Shown: positions 35,945-48,874 of the stretch, piece by piece
Position numbering within the stretch: position 1 is the first letter of the stretch
Layout: each line of letters begins with the position of its first letter
Assembly (NCBI RefSeq): GCF_028389875.1
Contig: NC_084702.1
Coordinates: 43,213,053-43,277,052, forward strand
From: Rhea pennata
Lineage: Eukaryota; Chordata; Aves; Rheiformes; Rheidae
DNA length: 64,000 bases
Direction: 5' to 3'
Notes under the pieces: model-generated
Told to the model about the DNA's origin: nothing
Database searches by the model: none
Seen by the model: only the letters and a program-made list of their open reading frames with translations
Translations under genes and position numbers: made by a program

Positions 35945-38365
35945 CCCTTCCTTGGGAAAGGTGTTGCAGATAATCTATTATAGAAAAGTTGTTTTTATTT
36001 TTTTCACTCGTGATACTGTCTTCACCCATATGTGGGTAACGTGGTACTTGCTTATAGAAACAGTGGTTGATCTTTCTCACTGAAAGAAAAAAAGAATGAA
36101 TTTGGGCAGAGGATTTTAAACTTGTATAATGTTACTTTGATGCTTACACTGTGAAGCAAACTGAAAGCAGGGAACATGATTGTGCTTGAGAGGAATTCTG
36201 TTTTTCTTTTTGTCACAAAGTAACGAGTCTTACGATAATATCTCATAGGGCTGTCTGTTTCATCCTGAGAAGTTTTTTCCTTTGCATATTCCTCATCTCT
36301 GGTTGGGTGGAGCTGTCTGGAAGTTGAAACCTTCTCTGGCTCTGAAGGTAACACTAGTACTTCCGTGCAGGCATGGTATTTCAAATAAAAGCTTGCTTCC
36401 TGCTTTCATGCAGGTGGCAGGTTAGCTGTGTTACAGTGTGTACTCGGTAAAGGACTGAGCAATGTACACTCAGTTAGTTGTTTCCCTTTAAATCGCCTGT
36501 TTAAACATTTAAGTATAAAAAGACCGAGCTTTATGTGTTGACTGTTGCTCTAGTTCCTCTTTCAGTATCTTTTCACTTGCTGCTTTGTCATGGAAGTAGC
36601 CTGGTAGTGATTTCAAACTTCAGTTATTTTGCAAAAACTGCAAGTATATTTTTAAGAAAGAAGTGTTATAACAAGAAATAATAAAATCCAGGTATTACTG
36701 ACTATATTTGTCACTGCCAGTCTACGTACCAGTAATGCTAATTTCAAGTTTCATAAAATGTCTACATTTTTATGCGTGTAGAACAATTTTCACTTATTAT
36801 TCAGTACTGACTGCAAGTTTAAAGATGAATAGGGTAATTGAAGTGATAAAGCATATTAGAGAATATTAAGAAGAATAAAGATTTGTATTTGTAGTGATAG
36901 CATTTCTGATCTGAAAAGTGACTGATTTCAGGTGGCTTTCATTCAGCAGAGAATATTAGCTATGTAGATTCATTGCAGTATAGCTATATATAAATATGAT
37001 TCTTAGGACATTATTTGAAGAACAAGAATTCAGATTTTTCATTCTACAATATTATTGGTTCTATATTTTTAAGCAAAATTTGCAAGCAAAAATGGAGTAT
37101 TTCATTTTTGGCTAGTAGTTCAAAAAGAAATTTTAATAGCTTCTTCTTGAATTAAACATGTTTTTATCTCTCCACATCTCTCCACAGTATTTTTTGGAAA
37201 CTGCTTTGAAAGAAGATAAATTTAGATGCATAAGTAAGAGGCAAAAGGTGGATTAAAGGTTTAGATACCTTTTCTCAAGACTTTGTGCCCAAAATAAATG
37301 TGTTCTTTTTATCTGGTAGCTGTTTTAATGATGTCATTCTTTATGTATCAAATCCACCATTCTAGAGTCATTAGTATGCTCTGACTGCATTTACTAGAGC
37401 AATTGACTCCTGCAATACTTACTGTTCATCACACTGGAGTGCAGTTCTGTTCTAGCTAATCTGGTGATACTCCAGAAATATTTCTTTCTGACAAATATCT
37501 TACAAGTAATACTGGGTTGCTCTAATTTCTAGAAGTTGAAATCAGATTTGAAAAACATTAGCTTTTTTGAGATGGAAAACTACAAATTATTTTCTTTGGG
37601 CTAAAGGAAAAGGTGACACTTCAACTTAACTCTAGCTGCTATTATTACTGGTTAACCTGTCTGCAATTATGTTCAGAAGCCATGTCATTGTGATTTTCCT
37701 TGATTTAAACTTGTCACGTAGAAAAGTTTGATTTGTGACACACCACAGAATCGGCAAGTTTTATAAAAACAGCTGTTGATTTTGAAAATTCATATTATTG
37801 AAGAACTACCAATTCATTGCTGTTGCTGTCAGTACAGTTTGTATTACATATAATTAACATAGCACAACAATTTCCACTTCTTAGTGGTTTTCGTTTGCTT
37901 TATAACATTCCCTCTGTGATTACTTTGGTCAGAGATTTCCTTTCTAGCCTGAAAGACAGTATGGTTTGAGAGTTAGATCTGAACTTTTCCAAGCAAAATA
38001 CTGTTTTTCCATTTTGAAATTAAAAAAAAAATGGATTGGCTTAGAAAACTGAATTTTAGCAGAGGAGATCACCGCAATATGAAGGAATGCACTTCTTGCT
38101 GTTTTATTGTCCTCTTAAAAATATAGTTTGCCTATGTTTAGGCCCACATTTGAAAATAAAATGTTCTTCTCTCAGTATTACCTGTGTTAATGAAAATTCA
38201 TTCTGAGATGGATTATGCAGAGGACTGTATAAATTGCAGTGTGATGGCATGGCATGATATGATCATTTTCTGTCTTTCATCTGAAAAGATTTAAAAGGCC
38301 AACCTGAAATTGCTCTTTACACTTACAGCAGGCTCTGACATCTATAGGATCAGTGAAAGCATGAG

Positions 38366-38417
38366 TTTTTTTTTTTTTTAATTTTATTTTAATTTAATTT
38401 TAATTTTATTTTATTTT
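38366..38417. repeat. T14 plus (ATTTT/AATTT)n low-complexity tract
   Basis: A T run followed by irregular ATTTT and AATTT units, pure A/T. Confidence 0.9.
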
Positions 38418-39006
38418 GTCATCTGTGCTTTATTTCTTGATGGCAGTATCTAAGGAATATGGAAAAATGAGGAAACAGGAAGTTCTGAATCTTTCATCAG
38501 CAAATGGAAGCAATAGTTTGAAAAAAATTAGCACTCCTCTTCCAGAGGCTTCATCCCCACAAAAACTGTTGATGCTAGACATTGTGTTGGAAAAGTAAAG
38601 ATTAAAAATACAAGTTTGGGTGTTTTTTTTTGTTGTTGTTTTTTGTTTGTTTTTTATACACTGTCAGAGAATATAGCTTGGAGTTTCAAAAGAATCAGGG
38701 AAGTTATGAAAAACCTTGCTAGTCAAGTCCTCAGGATAAGTAAACTACATTTTTATTTCCAGAAGTCACTTTTTGTGATATTGAGAACAGTCTTTATAAA
38801 CTTAATTCTTTTAGTTATTTATATTTTTTTTCTCTGTGGATCTGCTTAAAAATGAGACTAGGCCTAATGGGAGAACAAGTTGCTTTTCTGACAAATTACT
38901 CCGCTCACTAAATGTATCCAGTCCTATAGCTTGTTCTGGCTTCTCTCTGATGGAGAAGAACGGAAGATAGGTGGTCAATATTTGGTGGCATATATGTATA
39001 TAAAGT

Positions 39007-39050
39007 GGTGTGTGTGTGTGTGTCTCTGTGTGTATATATATATATATATT
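39007..39050. repeat. TG then TA microsatellite
   Basis: A TG tract with a CTC interruption passes into an uninterrupted TA tract. Translations of this tract on both strands are shadows. Confidence 0.92.
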
Positions 39051-39262
39051 TTATGCAGATCTTTTGCATTTTATGGTATACTTTATGAGCATTTACCAAC
39101 AGATTTCAGCTGAACAAAGCTATCCGCTATAATTAGACAACTATATAAAGTAAAGGACAAGAACCAGCTACTAAACAAGTGTCAACTTAGTGCCTCATGT
39201 ATAACTTTTGCAACTTTTAATTTAGCTTCTATGTAATCTGATGACTTAATGAAGTTCAGTCT

Positions 39263-39290
39263 ATTATGTTAACACTGTAGTTAACATAAT
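39263..39290. repeat. Perfect inverted repeat, 11-bp arms, 6-base loop
   Basis: ATTATGTTAAC at 39263-39273 and GTTAACATAAT at 39280-39290 are exact reverse complements around ACTGTA. Confidence 0.9.
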
Positions 39291-42200
39291 TAACTAGATT
39301 AAAAATTTATTAGGGTTAGTCAATTTGCAGACTATTTCTATGTGAATTCATGATCCAAGAAGTACCAAAATAAGTTCTTAGACCTTTGGTATGCAAATTA
39401 TACAGATAGTGAAGCTTTGAATTGCTCCAGTAGTTGCTATTTACAGTCATGGAATTGAATTGTTGGAATTGAAGGCATTTTAGCATGCAGTTCATATTCA
39501 TCGCTTTTTTTCTTCCCCCTAAATGCAAACTCTTCATTATGTAAAGAATTTTAATATTGATTTATAATGTACTTAGATTTGCTATGTTAAAAACCAGTTG
39601 AAGTAAATTGTATGTACTAGCATAGGGTGAAGGACTCTCAGATTGCTCAGTGGGAGAAAAAGGAGAAATGTCCTTCCAGTTGTAGCACATTTCAAGGGAA
39701 CTATTTGTTTTGTAATCAAAGCTGGACTGTGGAGTGGTTTGAGATTCTCCTCTTTTTCAAAACTCTTTCCCCTCCGTAGCTAGGCCAGCAAAAACAATGC
39801 TCCAAAGTTGCAGATAGAACAGGAAAAATTAAAATCTTTTGTTTCATTGTGAGAATTTTGACTTAATAGTAGCTATATGCTGACATTAATGCTGACCCTA
39901 AGTTTAAAAAAAATTAAAATAAAAAAGTTTTGACAGTTGATTTCTTAAAAAATGAAAAAAAGGTTACTTGATTCATTTTTTCTGTACTTAATATTTAGAA
40001 GTCTGTTTTGCTTCATACAAAGTGTGTAATTCGTGTTCCTTTTAAATCAAAGGACCAAAGTACCGAACCTTTCAGTATTCTTTACGTAACTGTATTCTGT
40101 AAATCCACTTTTTTTTTTTTCCTACTGTTTCTCCTCTGACAGGTAAGTGCGACTGACTTTGCAGAATTTTAAGTACCTTTCTCACTGAATCAGAAGGACT
40201 TTATACAAATGCCGTGCCTTTCCTTTTAGTAACTCTAACTTACTTTTTCTATCTAGTGCAAGTGTCTGGACACAAAATGTTTTAAGTTGTCTCACTTCTC
40301 TCCAAATTCAGATTTTTTTCATGTCATCTCACAAATTGTTTGAAGAAGGTAAAGGGCTTCTACCTTTACACACCTTACTTGCTTTTCAAATTCAAATAAT
40401 ATATTATGATTATGATGCAACCGCATAGTTTTCCCCATAGTTGTTATTCTGGATTTTTGAAATCCTTCTATATAGGCTGAAGTGATTTTTTTTTTCCTTC
40501 CCCTCCTTAAGCATTCCTTGTGTTGAACACTTTTCTCTTTGCCTGGTATGGTTTTGTTTTCTTTATTTATTTTCTGTTTTCAGTTACTGTCGCGAAGCTT
40601 GCAGTTCAGTCTGTAAGTCTATGTGATGTCATTAAGGAGCTGAGGAGGGAAGAGAAATTAAAAAATGAGCAGCCAAAATCCCTGAGTTAAGAGCACCTAG
40701 TTGAGAGTAGGATTTGCTCCGCTTTGTACGAAAGTTATTCTCTAGGATTTGAACCAAAGGGTATAGGCTCGTGGTGGTGTGTTTAGTGTGTTTTTTTGTG
40801 TTTAGCTAATGTAGTAGTAGCAGATACAAGCTCATTCTGGGCATTAAAGTAATGGAGTATATGGCATTAGCATAGCACTGAGCATGTAAGTCTAGTGAAG
40901 ACAGCCTTGGGCTTGGCATTGTGCTGACCTTGTTCAGATGGCTTCAATTTGCTTGGAGTGAAGATCAATCTGAAAAAAACTTGTATTCTGTACAAGCTTG
41001 TGCTCAGTCATTGTAAATGTATCTTAATGTCCAGACTGTCCCTGTTCTTTATGTAGTTTGGGGACAGACCCCAAAACACATGTTTTCCAAACAGAGTTGA
41101 CCCCAAAACTCACCTGTTTCCATGAAAGCAATAATTTCAATGAACAAACTTTTCATGGAAAAGCATCTAAGTCTCTAAATACCTATCTTTATAATTATTG
41201 TTTTGATTGATTATTGATTTTTTTAAAGATTACTAGACTTTGATATTTGCTTTTTTCATTTTACCATTTTTTTTTTGTTGTTCCAGAATAGTGAGGTAGT
41301 TGCGTTCTAGAATACATTTAAGGCTTCACATAGATTGCCATATGCAAAGATGCTTAATCATTTAAGCCTAGATATATTGCAGATACCTTTTGTCTTCTTT
41401 CCTTGGATCTTGCAGATGTTCTTGTCCCCATGATGATTTGCTTGTAACTTCATATTTTCATTCAAACTGGAGACATCTACCTCCTGTTCTAGTTTAATTC
41501 TCAGAATTTTGTACAGGTGCCATTCCTGTATTCTGTCCTCCAGACCTGTTTTGTATCCATTGCATTCGTTCAGTAGCCCCCTCCTTTTTTAATTAGGCTA
41601 AAAGAAAAAGGTGCTTGCTACAAGGATAATGTAGGGATAGACAGTGGCAAAGATACTTGAATTATTAGACAAACGTGTGTTTATTTCATTTGAAAATATT
41701 GAACAGTTTCATATTTATGGAGTTGTTTCCCCCTCTCCAAGAAACTGTAGTTGTATTAAAACCCCTGAGAATCTGTTCCTTATTTTTGATGAAGGCAACG
41801 GGCCTCCTTGCGCATGTTCTTATGAGTGCTTCAGTGTTCCAAATTAACTCCTTACGCAGAGTCTGAAGCCATCTGTTGTTGCTTTATCTCTCCTGTTTTT
41901 TTTATCTGATTAAAATCTTGCAAGGATGGACTTCACTGTTCAGTAAATTACGATGACAATGATTCAATGATGATTAAAAAATGAGTGATCTCATTTTGTT
42001 TGTATTCTTTTGCTTTTTTTCCGAAATATTCTAGGATGCACGTGGGGAGGTTGCAGGTTGTATGCATGATTATCTGACCGTGCAAAATTCAGCAGGCTGT
42101 GGTAGGTGCTCTTCCAGTTCTTCAGACGTGATTTGCACTTAGATTCTGGAGCCAGATTATTGTTTCTGAGAGGCAATAATCAGTGCACTAGAAAAATAAG

Positions 42201-42963
42201 ATGAATTTTCGGCATAAGTTAGTGACAAGTTAAATAGTAACTGGAGGTACAGATTCTGAATCATTTAAGTGTTAGTTAGACCCATAGGTCTTTAGAAGAT
42301 TTGATTTCGGGTTTGGAAGTTGAGCTGTTAACAAAATTTGCTTCCTAAACTCAAGTTAAGGGACCCGAATAAGGGATTTCCAAAGACTTTTAGTGTCGCT
42401 TCTTATTAGTTTTAAAATACAACTACCTACTACTCTGTGGACGCCAGGTCTTTTTTATTATGTTATCAAATATGTAATCTATAAGAGCAGGCATTGAGCT
42501 GGTCAGAAAGCTTTGTTTACGTAGTAGTGGTAATGTGGGAGTGTGCCTGTTAAAGTAAATTTCAGTTCTTTAATGGGACTTCCAGACCTAAAAAGCTTTT
42601 GGATCTTTCCATATTTGCTGTCATACTCGAACCCAAAAAACAATGCAAGTAAAAATATGTATAACTAAAATCATAGTATGAGAACCGTTTTGTCTCTATT
42701 TTTATAGTATTAACTGCGTAGATTTTTTGATGTATTCTACAAGTAATATGATCTAAGATATTTTTCAAATGTACCTGCTTCTAAAGCATAGAAACTTTGT
42801 AGTTTTGAAGAAAAAGAACGGATATAATGAATGAATTTATAAATTCTCCAACATTATTATTAATAAAACAAAACCCATACGCTTTACTTCTCACTAGCTC
42901 TGCTGTTTCGGTGCCGTCAGCCATCTGGCATTTAGTGACCTCATGCGACATCGATTGGAAAAC

Positions 42964-42994
42964 TTTTTTTTTTTTTTTTTTTTTTAAAAAAAAA
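42964..42994. repeat. T22-A9 tract just upstream of the intronic CpG island
   Basis: Twenty-two T are followed by nine A. It lies about 135 bases before the CpG island. No retrocopy joined to it is recognisable. Confidence 0.9.
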
Positions 42995-43129
42995 GCTCCT
43001 GAGTTTAACCACAGGACGTTGACTGGCTTTTCTTTTCCGAGGGGGATTTAAACAAACTTCCCATAATATTTGTTGAATGCTATTTCATAGTATGTTGAAT
43101 TTCCATTTCATGAATGTTGAATGGTATTT

Positions 43130-43640
43130 CATAGTAACCGCCACGAAGCTCTCCGCGTTTCAGGCGAGGAGGAAGCGGAGATGAAAAGCTATGAATTCGC
43201 GAAGGCTCGGCTTCGCCGTCGGCCCCTAATCCCCGTGCCGTCACCGGTACGGAGCGCCCGTCCCCGCCGGCACAAAGGCGGCGGGCCGGGGCGGCGGCGG
43301 CGGGCCGGGGGGGCGGCGGGCCGGGCGCCTCGGCCGGCCGCGGCCCTGTCAGGGCGCAGCGTGACGCCCTTTATTCCCGCTGACAGATGCGAGGTGGCTG
43401 CGGCGAGGGGAGGCCGCTGCCGGAGCGGGGGCCGCGGCAGATCAAACGCGAGCGGCGATCAAACAAGGTAAAGGGCTGCGGAAAACAGGCTTTCTGCCTG
43501 CCCTCGACACCTGCCTCATGGCTGAGGGGAGCGGCGGCGGCGTGTCAGGTTGAGCTGACTGCCTTTGATGTACAGCGAGCGAGCAAGGAGGGAGCCTGAA
43601 GTGGAAAGGGAAGATTTCCATTTCCCGCTTCTTTGGGGCA
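43130..43640. promoter_or_regulatory. Isolated CpG island inside FBXL17 intron 4
   Basis: A sharply bounded CpG-dense block sits in AT-rich intron with CpG-poor flanks for many kilobases on each side. It has GGCGG/GGGCCGGGG repeats (43277-43325), a CRE-like TGACGC near 43361 and paired CTGTCA/TGACAG TALE-homeodomain-type sites around 43347 and 43381. Two ATCAAAC motifs (43441-43447 and 43458-43464) resemble TCF/LEF cores. There is no TATA box. Retained CpGs imply an unmethylated state in the germ line, typical of a promoter or developmental regulatory element. It could be an alternative FBXL17 promoter, the promoter of a non-coding RNA on either strand, or an enhancer. The island itself is plain, but its function is inference. 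Confidence 0.75.
43387..43467 (+). other. Candidate 81-bp alternative or cassette exon, open in phase 0
   Basis: A segment of 27 codons starts with ATG right after CTGACAG and ends AACAAG before GTAAAG, a good donor. It reads MRGGCGEGRP... and ends ...IKRERRSNK with no stop. Its 3' edge is phase 0, matching FBXL17 introns 1-4. It could therefore be a first exon whose ATG joins in frame to the downstream FBXL17 exon, or an internal cassette exon using the preceding pyrimidine-rich CCTTTATTCCCGCTGACAG as acceptor. There is no homology I recognise. GC-rich DNA often stays open by chance, so this is a hypothesis. Confidence 0.25.
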
Positions 43641-46132
43641 ATTAAAGGTGCTTTGCCGTGCAATGCTGACAGTGGCTTTAAAGGAGCTCTAAATCCATGA
43701 AAGGCCCGTGTTTGAAATGCAGCGCCGTGTCTTTGGATCCCGTTTTCACCCCCGTGTCTCGCTGATCGCCTTTTCAATGGCGTTGCACTTTAATGACTGA
43801 GAAGAACGATGCGGTACTGTTTTATTTTCAGTTTTGTGAAGAAAATGATACGCCATTATATTTCTCATTTAAAAAAAAAAAGTTTAATGAATTTACTGCA
43901 TAGAAAAAGAAATACCTTGCGACTTTATGTGGAGAACTACAAAATTTGGAACTTCTGCTCTTGTTAATACACTCCAAGTCATGTCGTCTTTTTCTAATCT
44001 GAATTTCTGCTTTCTGTTTAAAATTTCATACTCTTTTTTGCATGAAGACACTTTGTGTGCTTTAGAATATGAGGAATAGGAAGCTGCAAAGGAACTATTA
44101 AGTGATTTCCTATTACAGTTTCAAGTGTGCTGATAACACCCCACAGCTGGTAGGAGTAGGTTGCTTGTTGAACAAGAAGAAACGCCTGCTCCACCGTCCA
44201 CGTACATAGACGCGCACTAAACATGAAATCATTCTCTACCTTTGCCGGTGCTTCGTGGTGTCCCATGACATAATTCTGTGGGTTACTGTATTTCATTAAG
44301 CAAATTTACTGGAACTTAAACACAAAGTCCTGCCTCCTTTTTACTCTTTTTTTTTTTCTTTTTTTTCTTTTTTTTTTTAAGTATTTTAAAACATCATGAA
44401 ATACTTTTCTTGTATAGATGCAACTATAACAGCAAAAGTAGTAACAAAGATATTTGTTTTATTAACAGGCGCAATTTTACATATAATTATGTAAAAATAC
44501 AAAAAACCCTGATTATGTTTCAACTATAAATTTCTTCTACACTGAAAATAAATATCAATATAGATCTGGAGTTTCTTATTGAAAATTTCTGTTCAGTCAA
44601 TTACAAAATTTTTCTTTAAGTAGCTTTTAAACATTGTCTCTATAACTGCTAATTATACTGTCAATTTTCAAGACTCTTGTTCATTTGGAGCCATTTTTTT
44701 TTCCAATCTGGAAATATGGCTATTTGGATATTGCCAGATGTTTTGGATAATAGTGGACTCTTTCAGTATCTCCCTTTGTAAATTAAAATAAAAAAAAACT
44801 TGTAGTTTAAATAAACCCCATCACTTTTAATTACAGTTGGGAAAGCTTTATTGATTCAGAATTGACCAAGCAAAACTGAAATGTCTGTGCAGCTCTGAAA
44901 AACATTTGAAAGATGTTTCAGAATTAACTGAAACAGTAACATTTTCGCTATTGCAATGCCTTTTCTTTCTCTTTTTTTTTTAAAAAATAAGCATTCTGAA
45001 ATAGCTGTGCAAAAAGCATACAGAACTCATATTCCTGACTGCAAAATAGTTAAGCTTTTTAAAGTTTTTCAGTTTTTATTGTTACATTACCTGATGTTGG
45101 AGACTTTGGTCCCAAGTGCCCATATTGTTTAAAATGAACATCATTTTTCAAACATAAGCATAACAAGATTAGTCACAGATTGCAATGATTTCTGTATCTT
45201 TTGAAAAAAGAAAATCTTTGTTCGCATTTTCTCCTTCTTTCATCTGTGAGCTTCTACGAAATAACTACAAATCCACAAAAAATACGCATTCCAAATGCAT
45301 TTGTGTATTCAGAGCTGAATATGGTTTTCATCTTATTGCAGTAATCTGGAGAAACTGGAATGAATGTTATGTACATTTGATTTTTTTAAATTATTTTTAT
45401 TAAATAAAAGTGGCATTCATTTTTAAAGGTCTTGTGAGCAGTAAAGTATAATACAATTTCAGCTATGTAGCCATCGGTCTTAATATTAATCATTTTGGCC
45501 TAAAGTTTTAGAAGAATGATACTGTATTTTGTCTACAGTTTTAGTGCCTTTCATTTATTTATTATTTTCATCATCTAGCTTCAGATAGTATGTTTATCTT
45601 TTGAAAGCTCATGTTCCAAAAAGTAAAACCTGAGCCAAATCAAAAATACCTTCCTAATTTTTTTTTGTATTTATAGAATCTACTAGAGCTAGTTAATGTG
45701 ATGTATCCATTGTCTATGTTTTGTAGCTCCAGTTTTGATGTGGAGGGAAAAAAAATTCCCCTAAAATTATAAATAATTCAGCTTTCTGCAGTAGGCTAAT
45801 TATGCTTACATGATGAGTTACCTCTAGAATTCTACAGTGTTGAGTGAGAAATATTTTTCATGCATCTAGAAGTTGAGGTCTCTTCCATATTATGTTCTAT
45901 ATTCTGAATTGTTTCTCCCACTGAGTTTCAGAATTTTTTAATTTTTTTAGACCTGCCTTTTAAAGTAATGTATGCACGTGCATCTACTTTTTGACCACAT
46001 ATATTTTACATTTTGTTCTTATATGCTTATTCAGTTTGTCTGAATCGTAATGATTGGTGGTGGTGAGCGCATGACTAGTTCAGGAGATACGGAATTCTTC
46101 AGACCTCATCATCTCCTTCTATATGCTGATTC

Positions 46133-46159
46133 CCTCTAAATTTGTTTCAAATTTAGAGG
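46133..46159. repeat. Perfect inverted repeat, 12-bp arms, 3-base loop
   Basis: CCTCTAAATTTG at 46133-46144 and CAAATTTAGAGG at 46148-46159 are exact reverse complements around TTT. Confidence 0.92.
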
Positions 46160-46954
46160 CCTCTCTTCTTCATAACATGTTTTAACTTGTTTGGTAAGGT
46201 AAAAAACAAAGAATTCCTTCCATGCATACTTTTGTTATCTCCTTTATCGTGCTGAATATGCAAATAGTTTGCTTTATTTAGGTTTTCTTTATTGTAGTAT
46301 CATGTTCTTCCATTGCAAAGCTAAATAATTGTTCACAGTGTTAAAATGGAAGTCCTGAATCTTAACAGCAATACTGAAATCATCTGAGAAGTTTACTCTG
46401 GAGTTTACGGTAAATCTAAAGCTCTGAAAAACATGGCTAAATAAAGGACAAATGTCTGTGTTTTTAATCACATAAATGCAAGCTAATCAAGTGTTTGATC
46501 TCAAAGGAAAAACCTAGTCAGACAGCCACATTTTTTAGCTAATATTTGCACAGAAAGGTCTAAGTTGAGTGTTATCTCTCATTTAAAACAAAAAGCCCTC
46601 CACAACCTGCCAAGCTCCAAAGCAACAATTTCTTATTTTTAGTTTCAGATACTAGTTTCAAAAAAGAATTAAAAAAAAATCAAGGTATGTTAAATTGTCT
46701 TACCTAAATATGTGTAACAGACCTGCTATTAAACCAGCACAATAGTTCTTTAGAAAGTGCTTCCAGTGGGTGCTTTGTTAAGTTATATCTTATCTACTGT
46801 TTAATTGTTGTATCATTTCACTTGAAATCATCTAATATTTAGGAATTAATTGGTCCATTGGTCTAGTTGAAAATGAGGGCCAGAAATGAGTTGAACAAAT
46901 TGCAGTGTTTCATGTCCTTTGTCAGTGTATGAGGTCTTACCTTCTTCACTTTGA

Positions 46955-46975
46955 TTTTTTTTTTTTTTTTTTTTT
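46955..46975. repeat. T21 homopolymer
   Basis: An uninterrupted run of 21 T with no adjacent retroposon body. Confidence 0.9.
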
Positions 46976-48852
46976 GTCTCAGACCAGTGTTCTGTACCCA
47001 CTGGTATCAAATATGCATTCCTTTTCTTTCTATTGACTTCACCCCAAGATGATTTCTTTTTCACGCTGCCACTTTGTAATTATATATAAATAAGCAATAT
47101 TTAGAAGATGGAGAAACCTTTGGCTTCTTCGGGAGTTTTTGGATGTAGTGTTCTTGGTTGCAAGCCCAGTGGTGTCTCAGTGAGTGTGAATCTGGTTCTC
47201 TCATAAAACCACAACATACTTAAAATTTGCATGGCTTCAGAGGTTTATTCTGTAAAACCAGAAACTCTGTTTAAAGGCGTATGGTGAACTGATGTAGAAC
47301 TGAAGAAAGTTGTGTGAAAGATATAATGTGTAAACTGTTTTCAGCAAGGTACTTTGCATGCTGTGATTCTAGAGGAAGAATCACATTAATGGTGCTTCTG
47401 CTAATACAGCTAAAGATACTTCTTTGAACTTGGGAGGGAAGGGAATAGGAGAGGAAGATGGGATTTAAAAACAATCTGAGTAAAAATATCTCTAGCAGTC
47501 TAATGTGTTACAAAATTCACTTACGAATCAAGAAATAACTATTGAAATGTGTACTAACTTAAAGGTAGAAATTCACTGTATTCTTATAATTTACAATTCT
47601 GAGTCTCTTTAGGGTCATCTAATGGTGATGACTATAACATTCATATTGAAAAAGTTAAGGTTATTTGAAGGCAGTGGTTGGCTCTCCACAAGCTCTTTGT
47701 TTATACTACAGCTTAATGAGCAATAGTGTTGCTGCAGTACAGCAACAGGAGCAGCTGGTAGAGCGTAAAGACTATTTTAACTTCAGCACTAGTTTTCAGG
47801 GTTTTTCTAGACATCTCAAAACTTGCCATTATGGCATTAGAATTTCAAGTGTGGTCCTGATCTGTAATTGGGTATGTATGGAATCATCCACCAGTAATAT
47901 AAACATAATTTATTTTAAGTACTAATTAAATTCAGAAGCAGTTTACATACTGACAGATGTTTAACTCTGTAGTCTTTTGAAAGCTATATATGTTGCTTTC
48001 CATATAGGCTCATGGTATGTAGTATTTTTAGCTCTTCTGATAAATATATTTCAGTTTAAGGAAGTATATTAATTAATTTGGGTTAATTCATTAATTCATG
48101 TGTCTTGAGAATATTTTACAGTGCCCACCAGATTTACCTTAAGAAATATTTTCCATATGACTTCTCAGTATGTGTAAGGTTATGATCACGCTTCCTATTT
48201 CAGTTAAGGTTTTTTTTTTTTTTTTTCTCTTAGCAAGGACTGGAGCATATCTCTTGCCAATTATTGTTAATTCTGAAACTGTAGCTCTTCTGTGTGTTGG
48301 ATGCTTTAGGTGTTTACTTTGATAAACATTCTATTATAGTGATACAGTTCATTTCATGAGACAAGATAAATTTATGTCACAAGACACTGACAAACACCTT
48401 ATTCTGTTTGTTAAGGTTCAAAGCCAGAATTAATGATGATGATTCAGCCTGTGTTTTGGAGTATATGAGGAATTATTCACTAAGTGCTCAAACTCAATCT
48501 GAGTAGTATCCCACGGATTTCAGTTTTGAATCCTACTTGTTTGTTTTCTTATTTTAAGCAGTAATTTAGCACAGTGTGCTTAGTTCTTCAGTGGAGCTGT
48601 AATGCATCAACACAAGATATGGTTTCATACTAGAGGATAAAGCTGCTTGAGTAACGCTTCAGAGTATTTACCAAAAACACCCATGAAATATTAAGTGTGG
48701 CAAAAATAATATTACAGTTTAGCACTGTGGATACATTTCAAAGGAAGATCTGTTGTGGTCTGCAAGTGTATCTTTTGGGATTGTCAGTTTTTCCTGTGCT
48801 GAATGGAACTAGGTTGCTTCTGTTTCACATACATTAGGAATAACATGTAGCG

Positions 48853-48874
48853 GTGTGTGTGTGTGTGTGTGTGT
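48853..48874. repeat. GT microsatellite
   Basis: Eleven uninterrupted GT units. Confidence 0.95.

Larger units (their letters stand above)
22838..43129 (+). other. FBXL17: FBXL17 intron 4, 5' part
   Basis: This is a long AT-rich intron beginning GTAAGT. I searched for the expected next exon (continuing VTDQSVKAF... in human) and saw no match. Contents are simple repeats, three short palindromes (31964-31988, 34473-34496, 39263-39290) and a moderately GC-richer unclassified block at 30160-30480. A possible ancient retroposon remnant lies around 33060-33580. Short open frames of 60-110 codons occur on both strands at chance density. Confidence 0.8.

Noticed and set aside
36052..36384. 110-codon minus-strand open frame
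   Set aside because: No domain or splice context, so a chance frame in AT-rich intron.
42964..43640. Processed pseudogene (poly(T) followed by a GC-rich body) on the minus strand
   Set aside because: No coding similarity and no target-site duplication could be seen. The T22 tract and island look independent.
43442..43777. 111-codon minus-strand open frame in the intronic CpG island
   Set aside because: No recognisable domain, and GC bias explains its length.
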